Shown here in pieces: positions 27,923-37,030 of a DNA stretch of 64,000 nt. The stretch is from JAJEFO01 sp009843725. GTDB lineage: Bacteria; Pseudomonadota; Alphaproteobacteria; Rhodobacterales; Rhodobacteraceae. The stretch is from assembly GCA_965243215.1 (NCBI GenBank), contig CBDEUJ010000004.1:806001-870000 (forward strand). The letters run 5' to 3'. The number at the start of each line of letters is the position of its first letter. Within the stretch, counting starts at the first letter, position 1. Both the position numbers and the translations under genes were made by a program. Below the pieces are notes generated by a model. It was not told the origin of the DNA. It did no database searches and saw only the letters and a program-made list of their open reading frames with translations.

Positions 27923-29419
27923 TCATGGAAATGGATCCGGCACAGGCGCCGTTCCGGTCCAGATCGATTTGACCTGCAGGAAATCCTTGATGGCGGCAGG
28001 CCCCAGTTCGCGCCCGTAGCCAGAGCGTTTGATCCCTCCGATCGGGCTTGACGGGTCAACACTGCGATAGTGGTTCACATAGACCGTACCGGCGTTGATC
28101 GCGCCCGCGACCCGGGCCCCCTTGCTGGCGTCACTTGTCCAGACGCCGCCCGCCAGCCCATAAATGCTGTCATTGGCAAGGCGGATCGCATCTTGTTCCG
28201 TCTCAAAGGTTGTGACCGCCAGAACCGGGCCGAACACTTCCTCACGCCACAAGGTCATGTCCGGGGTCACACCGTCAAAAATGGTCGGCCCAACATAGTA
28301 TCCTTGCCGGTCTGCACCGGTCGCCACACCATCCAACAGGCACTGCGCCCCTTCGTCGCGCGCCTGCGCAATCATCGCACTCACTTTCCGGTAGTGGGCA
28401 CCATTGGCCAGCGACGACACCTGCGTGGCAGGGTCCATCGGATCACCCATGCGAAGCCCGCGCGCGCGCTGAAGCAAACGGGCGACGATCTCCTCCTTGA
28501 TCGACGCCTCGACAATCAACCGCGACCCGGCCACACAGGTCTGACCGTTGGACAGGAAAATGCCCGACACCACCCCGTTAACGGTCGTCTCCGGGTCACA
28601 ATCGGCAAAGACAACCTGCGCCGACTTTCCACCCAGTTCCAGGGTCGTTGGGGCAACGCATCTGGCTGCAGCCTCAGCTACCTTGCGGCCCCCAATATCA
28701 GAGCCTGTAAACGTCACTTTGCGCGTCAATGGATGGCCCACCAGCGCTTCGCCAACCTCGTGACCCAGACCCGTCACAACGTTCAGCACACCAGAAGGCA
28801 GGCCCGCCTCATGGGCAAGTTTTGCGAATTCCAATGTTGACGCAGAGGTCATCTCGGAGGGCTTTGCCACCACAGTATTGCCCGCCGCCAAGGCCGGAGC
28901 CAGCTTCCACGCCAGGATCATCAGGGGCGAGTTCCAGGGCGTAATCGCCACCACGACACCGTATGGCAGCCAGTGGCTTTCCGCGGACACGCCGGGGACG
29001 GCAACATGCTGAGGTTCCGGGCGAAGGTTCCTCGCCTGCTCTGCGGCGTGACGATACCAGGAATGCAGCCCGGAAAACTGCCCCCTCACTTCCGTGATGC
29101 GTTTGCCATTGTCGCGCACCTCGGCTTCGACCAACTCCTCCCATCGGGCCTCAAGCGCAACTGCCAGACGTTCCAGGACATCCGCCCGCGCAGCCCCATC
29201 AGCCTCGGCCCAGGGACCGGCTTGAAAGGCCAGGTGGGCCGACTGAATGGCCTCATCTGCCTGTTCTTGCCCGCAGCGGGCGATCCGGGACCAGACACTG
29301 GCTGTTGAAGGGTCCTCGCTCTCGATCCATGGACCGGACCAAGGGATGGAGGCGCCGCTCACAAAGGGGGTCAGGCTGATCGCCCGCCGGTTCTCCGATC
29401 TGTGTGCAGGTGTCATCAT
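27923..29419 (-). CDS. Aldehyde dehydrogenase (NAD(P))
   Basis: Aldehyde dehydrogenase superfamily, 498 aa. It shows AITPWNSPLMILAWKLAPALAAGN, the cofactor loop FTGSDIGG, the general base Glu in LELGGKS and the nucleophile Cys in NGQTCVAGSR. Two adjacent ATGs (29419, 29416) could both start it. It is the first gene of the minus operon with the Rieske oxygenase and diverges from the betaine-type transporter operon. Betaine-aldehyde-like or aromatic-aldehyde substrates are both plausible from context. Confidence 0.94.
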   Translation of the reverse strand: MMTPAHRSENRRAISLTPFVSGASIPWSGPWIESEDPSTASVWSRIARCGQEQADEAIQSAHLAFQAGPWAEADGAARADVLERLAVALEARWEELVEAEVRDNGKRITEVRGQFSGLHSWYRHAAEQARNLRPEPQHVAVPGVSAESHWLPYGVVVAITPWNSPLMILAWKLAPALAAGNTVVAKPSEMTSASTLEFAKLAHEAGLPSGVLNVVTGLGHEVGEALVGHPLTRKVTFTGSDIGGRKVAEAAARCVAPTTLELGGKSAQVVFADCDPETTVNGVVSGIFLSNGQTCVAGSRLIVEASIKEEIVARLLQRARGLRMGDPMDPATQVSSLANGAHYRKVSAMIAQARDEGAQCLLDGVATGADRQGYYVGPTIFDGVTPDMTLWREEVFGPVLAVTTFETEQDAIRLANDSIYGLAGGVWTSDASKGARVAGAINAGTVYVNHYRSVDPSSPIGGIKRSGYGRELGPAAIKDFLQVKSIWTGTAPVPDPFP

Positions 29420-29485
29420 GAGGTCTTTCGGTGTTGGGCTGCGGGCAGCATTGACATGCTGGAGTCGAGTCTGGAACTTACGAAG

Positions 29486-29522
29486 TTGACTCAGTTATAA
29501 ATGTGTATACTGTAAAAATACA
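29486..29522. promoter_or_regulatory. AT-rich divergent promoter/operator region
   Basis: The gap between the ALDH and transporter operons contains a conspicuously AT-rich stretch. It includes TTGACT (29486) and TATACT (29506), and the inverted repeat TGTAT-N9-ATACA (29504-29522). The TTGACT-TATACT spacing of 14 is short for a sigma70 promoter. The inverted repeat resembles sites of FCD-type GntR regulators, one of which is encoded at the end of the same segment. Treat as a candidate only. Confidence 0.35.
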
Positions 29523-30046
29523 AGCTAGGATCTGCATGGCGACCAAGAAAGCCGCCAGCAACTTACGGGCGACTTGATTGCCGAGCAGCGCGTTTCATTT
29601 CGGGGCAAGGACAGGGAGGATCAGGTCAGCATGAGCACAGCGACCGTAGAGGTCCAGGATGTCTGGAAGGTCTTCGGTGCACGGGCCGAAGAGGCAATGT
29701 CCGCGATCAAGTCCAGGGGACTCAGCAAAAAGGAAGCGCAAGAGGAATTTGGCTGCGTGGTAGGGGTGCAGGGCGCGTCCTTCGAGGTTGGTAAGGGTGA
29801 AATCTTCTGCATCATGGGTCTTTCGGGCAGCGGCAAGTCCACGCTGATCCGGCACATCAACCTGCTGCTGCGCCCTACGTCCAGGAGTGTGCTCATCGAT
29901 GGCGAGGACGTGACGTCCATCGGGGAAAAAGATCTGCGAATGATGCGCGCGGACAAGATCGGCATGGTCTTTCAGAACATCGCGTTGCTGCCCCATCAAA
30001 CCGTCCTGAACAATGTGGCGCTTCCCTTGGATGTCAAGGGCATGAG

Positions 30047-30056
30047 CCGGAAGAAA
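30047..30056 (+). repeat. Target-site duplication, left copy
   Basis: CCGGAAGAAA immediately before the left end of the IS; identical to 31314-31323. It reads R-K-K in the interrupted ATPase gene. Confidence 0.95.
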
Positions 30057-31313
30057 CAGGGCAATCGCGTTTGAAGGAGTTCCCTGAAGAGTCCCCCCTT
30101 GGCTTTTTCGTGACTGCGTGATTCGCTGTTGGAAAACAACAGCCTGAGGCAGGACAATGCAGGACTTCGGACGAATCTTCGACGGGGTGGAAGACCCCCG
30201 CACCAGCAATGCGACCCGTCACGACCTCCATGAGATGCTGATGATCGCGCTCCTTTGCATGATCTGCGGCGGCCAGACATGCACCGACATGGAGCTTTTC
30301 GGGCGCTCGAAGGAGGCGTTCCTCCGCCGTTTCATGAAGCTCGGGCACGGCATCCCGAGCCACGACGCCTTTTCGAGCCTGTTCAGGGTTCTCGACCCCG
30401 AGTGCCTGCAGCGGGTTCTCGTCCGCCTTGCCTCGGACTGGGTCGGGCGGCTTGGGCCGGACGTGATCGCGATCGACGGCAAGGCGTTGCGGCGGTCCTT
30501 CGAGGACGCCTCGAGGCGCTCGCCGCTGCATGTCGTCAACGCCTTCGCCGCCGGCGCGCGCCTGACGCTCGGCCAGGTCCGGGTGGACGGCAAGTCGAAC
30601 GAGATCACGGCGATGCCGGCGCTCCTGGAGCTTCTCGACGTCAAGGGCATGACGGTGACCGCCGACGCGATGCACACGCAGCGGGACACGGCGAAGCGGG
30701 TCACGGAGGCCGGAGGCAGCTACGTCCTGGCGCTGAAGGGCAACCAGGAGACGCTTCACGACGACGTCCGGCTCCACATGGCGGACCCGGAGAACGCCGG
30801 AAAGATGTTGCGTTTCAGCGACGTGGACAAGGGCCACGGCCGCATCGAGACCCGGGAGGCGACCGTCTGCCACGACGTCGACACGCTGCAGGACCTGCAT
30901 CACTGGCCCGGCCTGCAGGCCGTCGGGAAGGTCACCGCAACGCGGGAGACCAAGGGGGAGCGGAGCACGGAGACCCGCTTCTTCCTGCTCGGTGAAACGC
31001 TTGGTCCGGAGCGGTTCCTGAAGACTGTGCGCGCGCACTGGGCGGTGGAAAACTCGCTCCACTGGGTCCTGGATGTGACCATGGGGGAGGACGGCCTTCG
31101 AAACCGGAAGGACAACGGTCCCGAGAACCTGGCGATGATGCGGAAGCTGGCGCTGAACCTGGCGCGGCTGACCGATGGCGGGAGAGTGACGTCGATGCGC
31201 GGAAAGCTGAAGAAGGCCGGCTGGGACGACGGCTTCCTGCTGAAACTCCTCCGTTCCGCAGCAAGCCTCGCACCGACTCTCGAAACCGACAAAATCCAAA
31301 CGCGATAGCCCTG
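30057..31313 (+). mobile_element. ISAs1-family insertion sequence inside proV
   Basis: 1257-bp element carrying one transposase gene. Its ends start CAGGGCAATCGCGTTTG on the left and, read from the right end inwards, CAGGGCTATCGCGTTTG, an inverted repeat with one mismatch in 17. It is flanked by a 10-bp direct repeat CCGGAAGAAA, consistent with the 8-10 bp target duplications of this family. The element is GC-rich like the chromosome around the segment and unlike the gene it entered. Ends and target repeat look pristine, so the insertion is recent. Confidence 0.95.
30157..31308 (+). CDS. ISAs1 family transposase
   Basis: DDE-type transposase, 383 aa, of the ISAs1 group (related to the H-repeat-associated YhhI proteins). 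The N-terminal helper domain (FDGVEDPRTSNATRHDL) is followed by the catalytic core: VIAIDGKALRRS, TADAMHTQRDTA, LALKGNQ and HWAVENSLHWVLDV, which supply the acidic residues. No internal stop or frameshift, and it fills the element almost completely, so the IS is probably still able to move. A decayed fragment of a related copy lies at about 60.8-61.0 kb. Confidence 0.95.
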   Translation: MQDFGRIFDGVEDPRTSNATRHDLHEMLMIALLCMICGGQTCTDMELFGRSKEAFLRRFMKLGHGIPSHDAFSSLFRVLDPECLQRVLVRLASDWVGRLGPDVIAIDGKALRRSFEDASRRSPLHVVNAFAAGARLTLGQVRVDGKSNEITAMPALLELLDVKGMTVTADAMHTQRDTAKRVTEAGGSYVLALKGNQETLHDDVRLHMADPENAGKMLRFSDVDKGHGRIETREATVCHDVDTLQDLHHWPGLQAVGKVTATRETKGERSTETRFFLLGETLGPERFLKTVRAHWAVENSLHWVLDVTMGEDGLRNRKDNGPENLAMMRKLALNLARLTDGGRVTSMRGKLKKAGWDDGFLLKLLRSAASLAPTLETDKIQTR

Positions 31314-31323
31314 CCGGAAGAAA
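31314..31323 (+). repeat. Target-site duplication, right copy
   Basis: CCGGAAGAAA immediately after the right end of the IS. Joining one copy of it to CGTCGCGAG restores the frame of proV. Confidence 0.95.
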
Positions 31324-31949
31324 CGTCGCGAGATCGCTGAAGAGGCGCTGGCGATGGTGGATCTGTCAGGTTGGGACTTTCACTATGCGCATGAGTTGTC
31401 TGGCGGCATGCAGCAGAGGGTAGGCCTGGCCCGGGCTCTGGCGGCGGACCCCGATATCCTGCTGATGGACGAGCCGTTTTCTGCGCTTGACCCGCTCATT
31501 CGCCGACAGTTGCAGGATGAATTCCTGCGTTTGGCCGAGATTACCGGCAAGACCACGATTTTCATTACACATGATCTGGATGAAGCCATTCGTATCGGTC
31601 ATCGGATCGCCATCATGAAAGATGGCGTCCTGGTGCAGATTGGCACGCCCGAAGAGATCGTCAGCAAACCGGCCGATGAGTACGTTGAAAGATTTGTCGC
31701 CGGGATCTCACGCCTGAAACTTGTCTCTGCCCGGACGATAATGGTGCCGATCAAGGATTTCGGAATGACGCGGGATGCCCCGCCGGCCGACGCGCCACGT
31801 GCGCCCGCAGACGCCGATCTGGATCATCTAATTGACATTGCGATCGATTATGACGGCCCCGTAGTTGTGACCAACCCCGAAGGACAGGAGGTCGGTGTGG
31901 TTGATCGTCAACGCCTTCTGCGTGGCATTCAGGGCAGCGAGGTGGCATC

Positions 31950-33465
31950 GTGACTGCGGCGGGTGACAAAAAGCCGGTTGTCCAAACCGAACGAAAGGCG
32001 TTGATCTCGCGTTTTGTAGGGCCGGGTGCGGCCTATTATTCAGCTTCTTTTGACAAGCTGGATGCAACGCGCAGGCCCAATCCGCAATTCAATGTCATGG
32101 CATCGCTGCTGGGCACCTTCTGGTGGGCAGCACGGCACATGTGGTCACAATTCTGGATTTTTCTGATCATTGAAACCATTGCGATCGTGAAGGTATTCCA
32201 GGGTCTGTTCGGCGAATTGGGCAAGGCGGAATTTATCCGCGCGGCCCGACTGGGCGACAGTGCGGTTAACCGACGGGCCGAGGCTGACGAAGCCGCCGCA
32301 TCCGGGGCCGACAACGCAGCTGCTCTGGAACGTTCGGCCGAAGCGCTGGAAAACGCAGCCGCCAAGGCATTGATGAAAGCCGAAGAGTTGGCCGCTGGGG
32401 GCACGACCTTGCTGCTGACCGGGCTTGCCATCCTTGCGGTCGCCAAGTGTTTGCAAGGGTTCTGGGCCAATCCGGCCATGAAATCCCGCTTTCAGAGATG
32501 GCGGGCCGATCCGACCATGGCGGAAGGCGTCATCTGGCCAACGTTGGGGTTGATGTCTGCCCTTGTGGTTTTCACATGGGTCCTGTCCATCCTGCGCTTC
32601 GTCTTCCCTGACCGGATGCCATGGCTGCATGACTTTCCCGCCAGCACCGTTCTGCGACGCAAGCTCGAAGGCATGCTGGATGACGGCTTTCAGTGGTTGA
32701 CTGAAAACCTGGCTGGCTTGTTTGTGGGCATCACCCGCGCCATCCGCATGTTGCTGGATGGGATGGAAACGCTGCTTGTGGGCACGCCGTGGCCCATTGT
32801 GATGGCAGCCATCGTTCTGTTGGCGCATCGCAGGTATTCGTGTGGCAATTTTCACGGTGGCCGCATTGGCCTATCTAGCCTTCCTTGGGTTTTGGCAGCA
32901 AAGCATGGCGACAGTTGCCCTGTTGGGATCGGCCTGTGTCATATGTCTGATCATCGGCATACCACTGGGTGTCTGGTGCGCGCGCAACAGACGCGCGCGC
33001 GCTGCTGTGTGGCCGGTCCTCGACCTGATGCAGACCATGCCCTCTTTCGTCTATCTGATCCCTGTCATCGCATTTTTTGGCATTGGCAAGCCGCCCGGCA
33101 TCATCGCGACGATCGTCTTTGGCATGCCGCCGGTGGTGCGACTGACGGTGCTTGGCTTCGACGGAATCCCCTCATCAGTGCGCGAAGCCGCGATGAGTTT
33201 TGGCGTGTCAAAGACTTATATGCTTTTCAGGGTTGATCTGCCGCTGGCCAGACCGTCCATCATGGCGGGCGTCAACCAAACTATCCTCATGTGTTTGTCG
33301 ATGGTCGTGATCGCTTCGCTGATTGGTGCGAAGGGGCTGGGTGAAGATGTGCTGGATGCATTGACCTACGCCAATGAAGGCAAAGGCGTTCTGGCAGGCG
33401 TCGCAATCCTGCTATGCGCAATGGTTTTAGACAGGATCGTACAGGGCAGGACGAGAAAAGATTAA
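31950..33465 (+). pseudogene. proW: Betaine/proline-type ABC transporter permease gene with a frameshift
   Basis: The first frame (GTG 31950 to about 32832) encodes membrane helices and an unusual Ala-rich helical insert (about residues 100-150). It then goes out of frame after IVMAAIVLLA. The second frame continues with IAGIRVAIFTVAALAYL and holds the whole EAA-type transport domain: LQTMPSFVYLIPVIAFFGIGKPP-like stretch, VREAAMSFGVSKTYMLFRVDLPLA and GVNQTILMCLSMVVIA. One extra base, or a loss of two or five bases near 32832, accounts for the break; with the shift repaired the protein would be about 504 aa. Either a real mutation in an already disrupted operon or an assembly error. Confidence 0.88.
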
Positions 33466-33511
33466 CTGGAAGGCTCCGCAAGAGAGCACACCATCAACCA
33501 GGAGAACGATG

Positions 33512-34474
33512 ATGAAACTTCTAAAGACTCTGCCGATTGTTGCGGCGCTATCAGCCGGAACGATGGCTCAGGCCGCTGAAGACAAGGTTGTCATTGGCCA
33601 GCCCAATTGGGGCTACGCCAAGGTCATTGCCAATGTGCTGAAGATCATTGCCGAGGATAACTTTGGCATTGAAGTCGAAATGGTGCCCGGAAACCACGCT
33701 GTGTTTTTTAAGGCGATGGATCAGGGTGCAGGTGAGGTGGACATCCACCCCGATCTGTGGCTGCCCAACAACCAAGGTCTGGTGAACGAATATGTCAATG
33801 ACCGCGGTACGGTAGCGCTGACCTCGCCAACTTTCCCGGCACAGGATGGGTTCTGCACCACCAAACACGCGATGGACACTTACGACTTGAAGTCGGTCTA
33901 CGACCTGACCCGTCCTGAGATCGTCGAGCTGACGGATCGGGATGGCGACGGCAAGGGCGAAATCTGGATGGGAGCGCCGGGGTGGAAGTCCACCAAGATC
34001 CATCAGATACGAGCCCGCGACTACGGGTTTAGTGATCTCTATGAGGCAACTTCATCAGAAGAAACTGTGATCCTCAGCCAGATCGATTCCGATGCCAAGG
34101 CTGGCAACGTTGTTGTCTGGGGCTGCTACACGCCGCACCATATCTTTGGCATGCACGAGTTGGTTGTGCTGGAAGAGCCGGCTCATGATCCGGCGAAATG
34201 GAGCATCGCCGATCTTGAAAACGATGCCGACTGGCTGGAAAACTCCACGGCGGGCACATCTTTTCCCGCGACGACTTCGCAGATTGCCTATTCCAAGCGG
34301 CTTGAAACCGCGGCACCCAACATGGTCGATCTGCTAAACGGGATAGATTTCGGCGCGCAGCTGATCAACGACTGGTCCTTTGCCGTTGGAGTCGACGAGC
34401 GTGACCCGGCAAAATATGCCCGCGAATGGGTCAAGGCCAACCCCGATGTCGTGGCTAGCTGGCTGGGCCAGTAA
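33512..34474 (+). CDS. proX: Glycine betaine-type ABC transporter substrate-binding protein
   Basis: Periplasmic binding protein of the OpuAC/ProX class, 320 aa, with a signal peptide ending at MAQAAED. Class features are VIGQPNWGYAKVIANVLK, VDIHPDLWLPNN, the MGAPGWKSTK stretch and VVWGCYTPHHIFGM, rich in Trp/Tyr for binding a quaternary ammonium group. ATG 33512 is preferred over 33509 because AGGAG is then seven bases away. It is intact although its ATPase is destroyed and its permease frameshifted, so it has no working transporter here. Ligand unknown; a betaine or carnitine-like compound is likely. Confidence 0.88.
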   Translation: MKLLKTLPIVAALSAGTMAQAAEDKVVIGQPNWGYAKVIANVLKIIAEDNFGIEVEMVPGNHAVFFKAMDQGAGEVDIHPDLWLPNNQGLVNEYVNDRGTVALTSPTFPAQDGFCTTKHAMDTYDLKSVYDLTRPEIVELTDRDGDGKGEIWMGAPGWKSTKIHQIRARDYGFSDLYEATSSEETVILSQIDSDAKAGNVVVWGCYTPHHIFGMHELVVLEEPAHDPAKWSIADLENDADWLENSTAGTSFPATTSQIAYSKRLETAAPNMVDLLNGIDFGAQLINDWSFAVGVDERDPAKYAREWVKANPDVVASWLGQ

Positions 34475-34481
34475 GATCAGG

Positions 34482-34513
34482 ATTCTGCCGGGCTCGCCTG
34501 GGCTCGGCAGAAT
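34482..34513 (+). terminator. Hairpin after proX
   Basis: ATTCTGCCG and CGGCAGAAT form a 9-bp perfect stem around a 14-base loop, starting seven bases after the proX stop. No T-run follows. It may end the transporter transcript or protect its 3' end. Confidence 0.5.
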
Positions 34514-34597
34514 GATCCAACTGAAGGCCGATCCTTCAATCCACGCTGGAAGACCGGTAAATGTCACAGACGCAAAAGGACAAATGCCGAGGCGCGC

Positions 34598-35329
34598 ATG
34601 ACTAGGGAAGCTGAATTGAAGTCAAACAAGCCGCGTAAGGCGCGACGCGGCGACGGCCCGCAGATCGTCTACGATTACATCCGTGGCGAGATTCTGGCGT
34701 CGCGCATGCCTGCCGGATCGCGGATCGAGGAAAACCTGATCGTCAGCCGCCTTGGCCTTTCCCGGACCCCTGTGCGGCAAGCACTGATGCGCCTTGCCAC
34801 CGAGGGGTTGATAGAAATTCATCCTAATCAGGGCGTCCGGGTTCCTCCGCTGGCGTTCGAGGAAGTCCGCGGTTTCTTTGAGGCCTTTGAATACCTGATG
34901 CGCGCCACCTCCTTCCTTGCTGCAAAGTATGCAACTGCCGATGATCACGAGGAAATTCGTTTTCATCAGGAGGCCTTTGACGCGGCTGTAGAAAGTGAGG
35001 ATATCGTTGCGATGGTCGATACCAATCAAGCTTTTCATTTGGCCATCGCCCGAGCGGGACGCAACAAGGACCTGACCCGGTTCATGAATGATCTTCTGCT
35101 TCGGACCCTGCGTCTGGACAGCATGTGGTATCAGAGGCAATCTCCCGAAGATGCCACCCGTGTGTTTCAGCGCAGCAGCCATGAACATGGCGAGTTGCTG
35201 GTCGCAATCACAGCATCTGATACGGCCGGAGCCATGGCTGCCGCATCAATCCATGTGACATCGTTTCGAAATCCGTTCCTCAGATATCTGCAAAGCAGCG
35301 ACGCGGCAGATTTTAGTCCGCAATCCTGA
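34598..35329 (+). CDS. GntR family transcriptional regulator (FCD type)
   Basis: FadR-subfamily GntR regulator, 243 aa. The winged helix at about residues 20-90 has IVYDYIRGEILAS, RIEENLIVSRLGLSRTPVRQALMRLATEGLI and the wing; an FCD ligand domain follows with acidic and His metal-site residues (HQEAFD, HLAIARAG, HEHGELL). It sits between the betaine-type transporter and the class III aminotransferase and probably controls both, and perhaps the divergent Rieske operon. Confidence 0.92.
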   Translation: MTREAELKSNKPRKARRGDGPQIVYDYIRGEILASRMPAGSRIEENLIVSRLGLSRTPVRQALMRLATEGLIEIHPNQGVRVPPLAFEEVRGFFEAFEYLMRATSFLAAKYATADDHEEIRFHQEAFDAAVESEDIVAMVDTNQAFHLAIARAGRNKDLTRFMNDLLLRTLRLDSMWYQRQSPEDATRVFQRSSHEHGELLVAITASDTAGAMAAASIHVTSFRNPFLRYLQSSDAADFSPQS

Positions 35330-35448
35330 TCGCCTCCTTTCAAGGCATCTGGGAAGGCAAGCAGGTCAAGAATTCTGAGATTGTGAAAACGATTTTTGCA
35401 ATGCGCCACACAATCAAGACAAGAACACGTTCAGTCAGGAGGCACGCC

Positions 35449-36804
35449 ATGAACAACACCGACCTCACCATGAGCCGCCGCGACCAAAAAAAACATATCC
35501 ACTCCTTCACGGACACTAGTCAGCATCATCAAAGCGGCGACATGGTGATTGACCGAGGCGAGGGCATCTATCTGATCGACGCAGACGGCCAGCAATATCT
35601 TGATGGGATGGCCAGCCTCTGGTGCGTAACGCTGGGTTATGACGAACCGCGCCTGATCCGGGCCGCGACCGAACAGATGCAGCGCCTGCCTTACAGCCAT
35701 ACGTTCCGAGGGCGAAGTCATCCCAAACTGATCGAACTCGCCGAAAAGATCGTCGATCTGGCCCCTGATCACCTGACGCATGTGTTCTTTGCCGGATCAG
35801 GCTCCGAGGCCAATGAAAGCGCAATCAAGATGGCCTGGAGCTATCACAAGGCCAAGGGTCAGCCGCAACGGCGCAAGATCATTAGTCGTCACAACGCCTA
35901 TCACGGCTCGACCATCTTTGCGACACGGCTATCGGGAATGCCTAGCATGCACCAGTATCAAAATGTTGACACGTCCGAGATCCTGTATGCCGACTGCCCC
36001 AACTACCTGACCAATGCACAGCCAGGCGAAAGCGAAGAAGATTATGCTACTCGGCTGGCTGGATCTCTGGAAGCGATGATCCAGGCCAAAGGGGGCGATA
36101 CCATCGCTGCTTTCATTGCCGAGCCGGTGATGGGAGTGGGGGGCGTAATCCTGCCACCGGCAACCTATTTCGAGAAAGTGCAGGCCGTCTTGCGGCGCCA
36201 TGGCATACTGATGATCGCCGATGAAGTGATCTGCGGCTTTGGCCGAACGGGCAACATGTTCGGTTCGGTCACCTTCGGGATCGAACCTGACATCTTGACC
36301 GTCGCAAAGGGAGTGTCGTCCGGCTATAGCCCACTGTCGGCGGCCATCGTGGCCGACCGAATTCATGATGCCTTGGTTGCACTGACCGGCAAGACCGGTG
36401 TCTTCAGTCACGGCTTCACCTACTCCGGACACCCTGTGTCAGCGGCGGTAGCGCTGGAGGCGCTGCACATCCTGGAAGAACGCGATATTGTCGGGCATGT
36501 CCGCAAGGTGGGGGCGCATTTCCAACATCAACTGCGCCAGCTCCAGCAGAACCCGCATGTCACCCGCGCCCGGGGAATCGGTCTGATGGGGGCGATCGAT
36601 TTGGTGCGCACCAAGGATCCTGACGAAAGTTTCGAGCCATCCCTTGCACACGGCAATGCGTTGATGGACCGAGCTGAAGAGAACGGGCTGTTTGTCCGCG
36701 CAATTGGCGACACGATTGTCATTGCACCACCGCTTGTCATCTCGGAAGCAGAAGTGGATACCCTCTTCGAAAGATTTCGCGAATCGTTTGATATGTTGCG
36801 GTAG
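35449..36804 (+). CDS. Class III aminotransferase (omega-amino acid:pyruvate type)
   Basis: PLP enzyme, 451 aa, of the class III family that includes beta-alanine-, taurine- and GABA-pyruvate aminotransferases. Visible blocks are FFAGSGSEANESAIKMA, YHGSTIFA, IAEPVMGVGGVI, IADEVICGFGRTG and the PLP-binding TVAKGVSSGYSPL. ATG 35449 is chosen because CAGGAGG ends six bases upstream; the open frame back to 35383 is not supported. It follows the GntR gene and is the last gene of the accessory segment. A role in handling an omega-amino acid released by the cluster is inference. Confidence 0.92.
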   Translation: MNNTDLTMSRRDQKKHIHSFTDTSQHHQSGDMVIDRGEGIYLIDADGQQYLDGMASLWCVTLGYDEPRLIRAATEQMQRLPYSHTFRGRSHPKLIELAEKIVDLAPDHLTHVFFAGSGSEANESAIKMAWSYHKAKGQPQRRKIISRHNAYHGSTIFATRLSGMPSMHQYQNVDTSEILYADCPNYLTNAQPGESEEDYATRLAGSLEAMIQAKGGDTIAAFIAEPVMGVGGVILPPATYFEKVQAVLRRHGILMIADEVICGFGRTGNMFGSVTFGIEPDILTVAKGVSSGYSPLSAAIVADRIHDALVALTGKTGVFSHGFTYSGHPVSAAVALEALHILEERDIVGHVRKVGAHFQHQLRQLQQNPHVTRARGIGLMGAIDLVRTKDPDESFEPSLAHGNALMDRAEENGLFVRAIGDTIVIAPPLVISEAEVDTLFERFRESFDMLR

Positions 36805-37030
36805 GGTTACGTGGTGACTGATACAAATGGGGCTTGAACTGAGCCGCGTGCCGCGGCGGAAGGGTGTCCACCCCGGCTGTTGTTCCCTTGTGGACGGCTT
36901 GGTCGCGACTTGAAGGTCTTCGTCGTCGTTTCGGCCGTGTCCGTCTCTCCCTGACATTCTTCCAACCGGTTTCGGACGCACATCGATGCCGTTGTTCTCC
37001 ATGGCCGCTGACACTCAAGGGAGAAGACAC

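Larger units (their letters stand above)
29631..31953 (+). pseudogene. proV: Betaine/proline-type ABC transporter ATPase gene, split by an insertion sequence
   Basis: The 5' part encodes a QAT-family ATPase with Walker A MGLSGSGKST and ends at 30056. The 3' part resumes at 31324 with signature LSGGMQQRVGLAR, Walker B ILLMDEPFSALD, ITHDLDEA and a C-terminal regulatory extension. Removing the 1257-bp element and one 10-bp target copy restores one open frame of 351 codons reading MSRKKRREIAEEAL across the join. As it stands, the 5' part stops just inside the element and the 3' part lacks Walker A, so no working ATPase can be made. ATG 29631 is the native start (GGGAGG upstream). The 3' end overlaps the permease start (GTGA). 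Confidence 0.93.
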
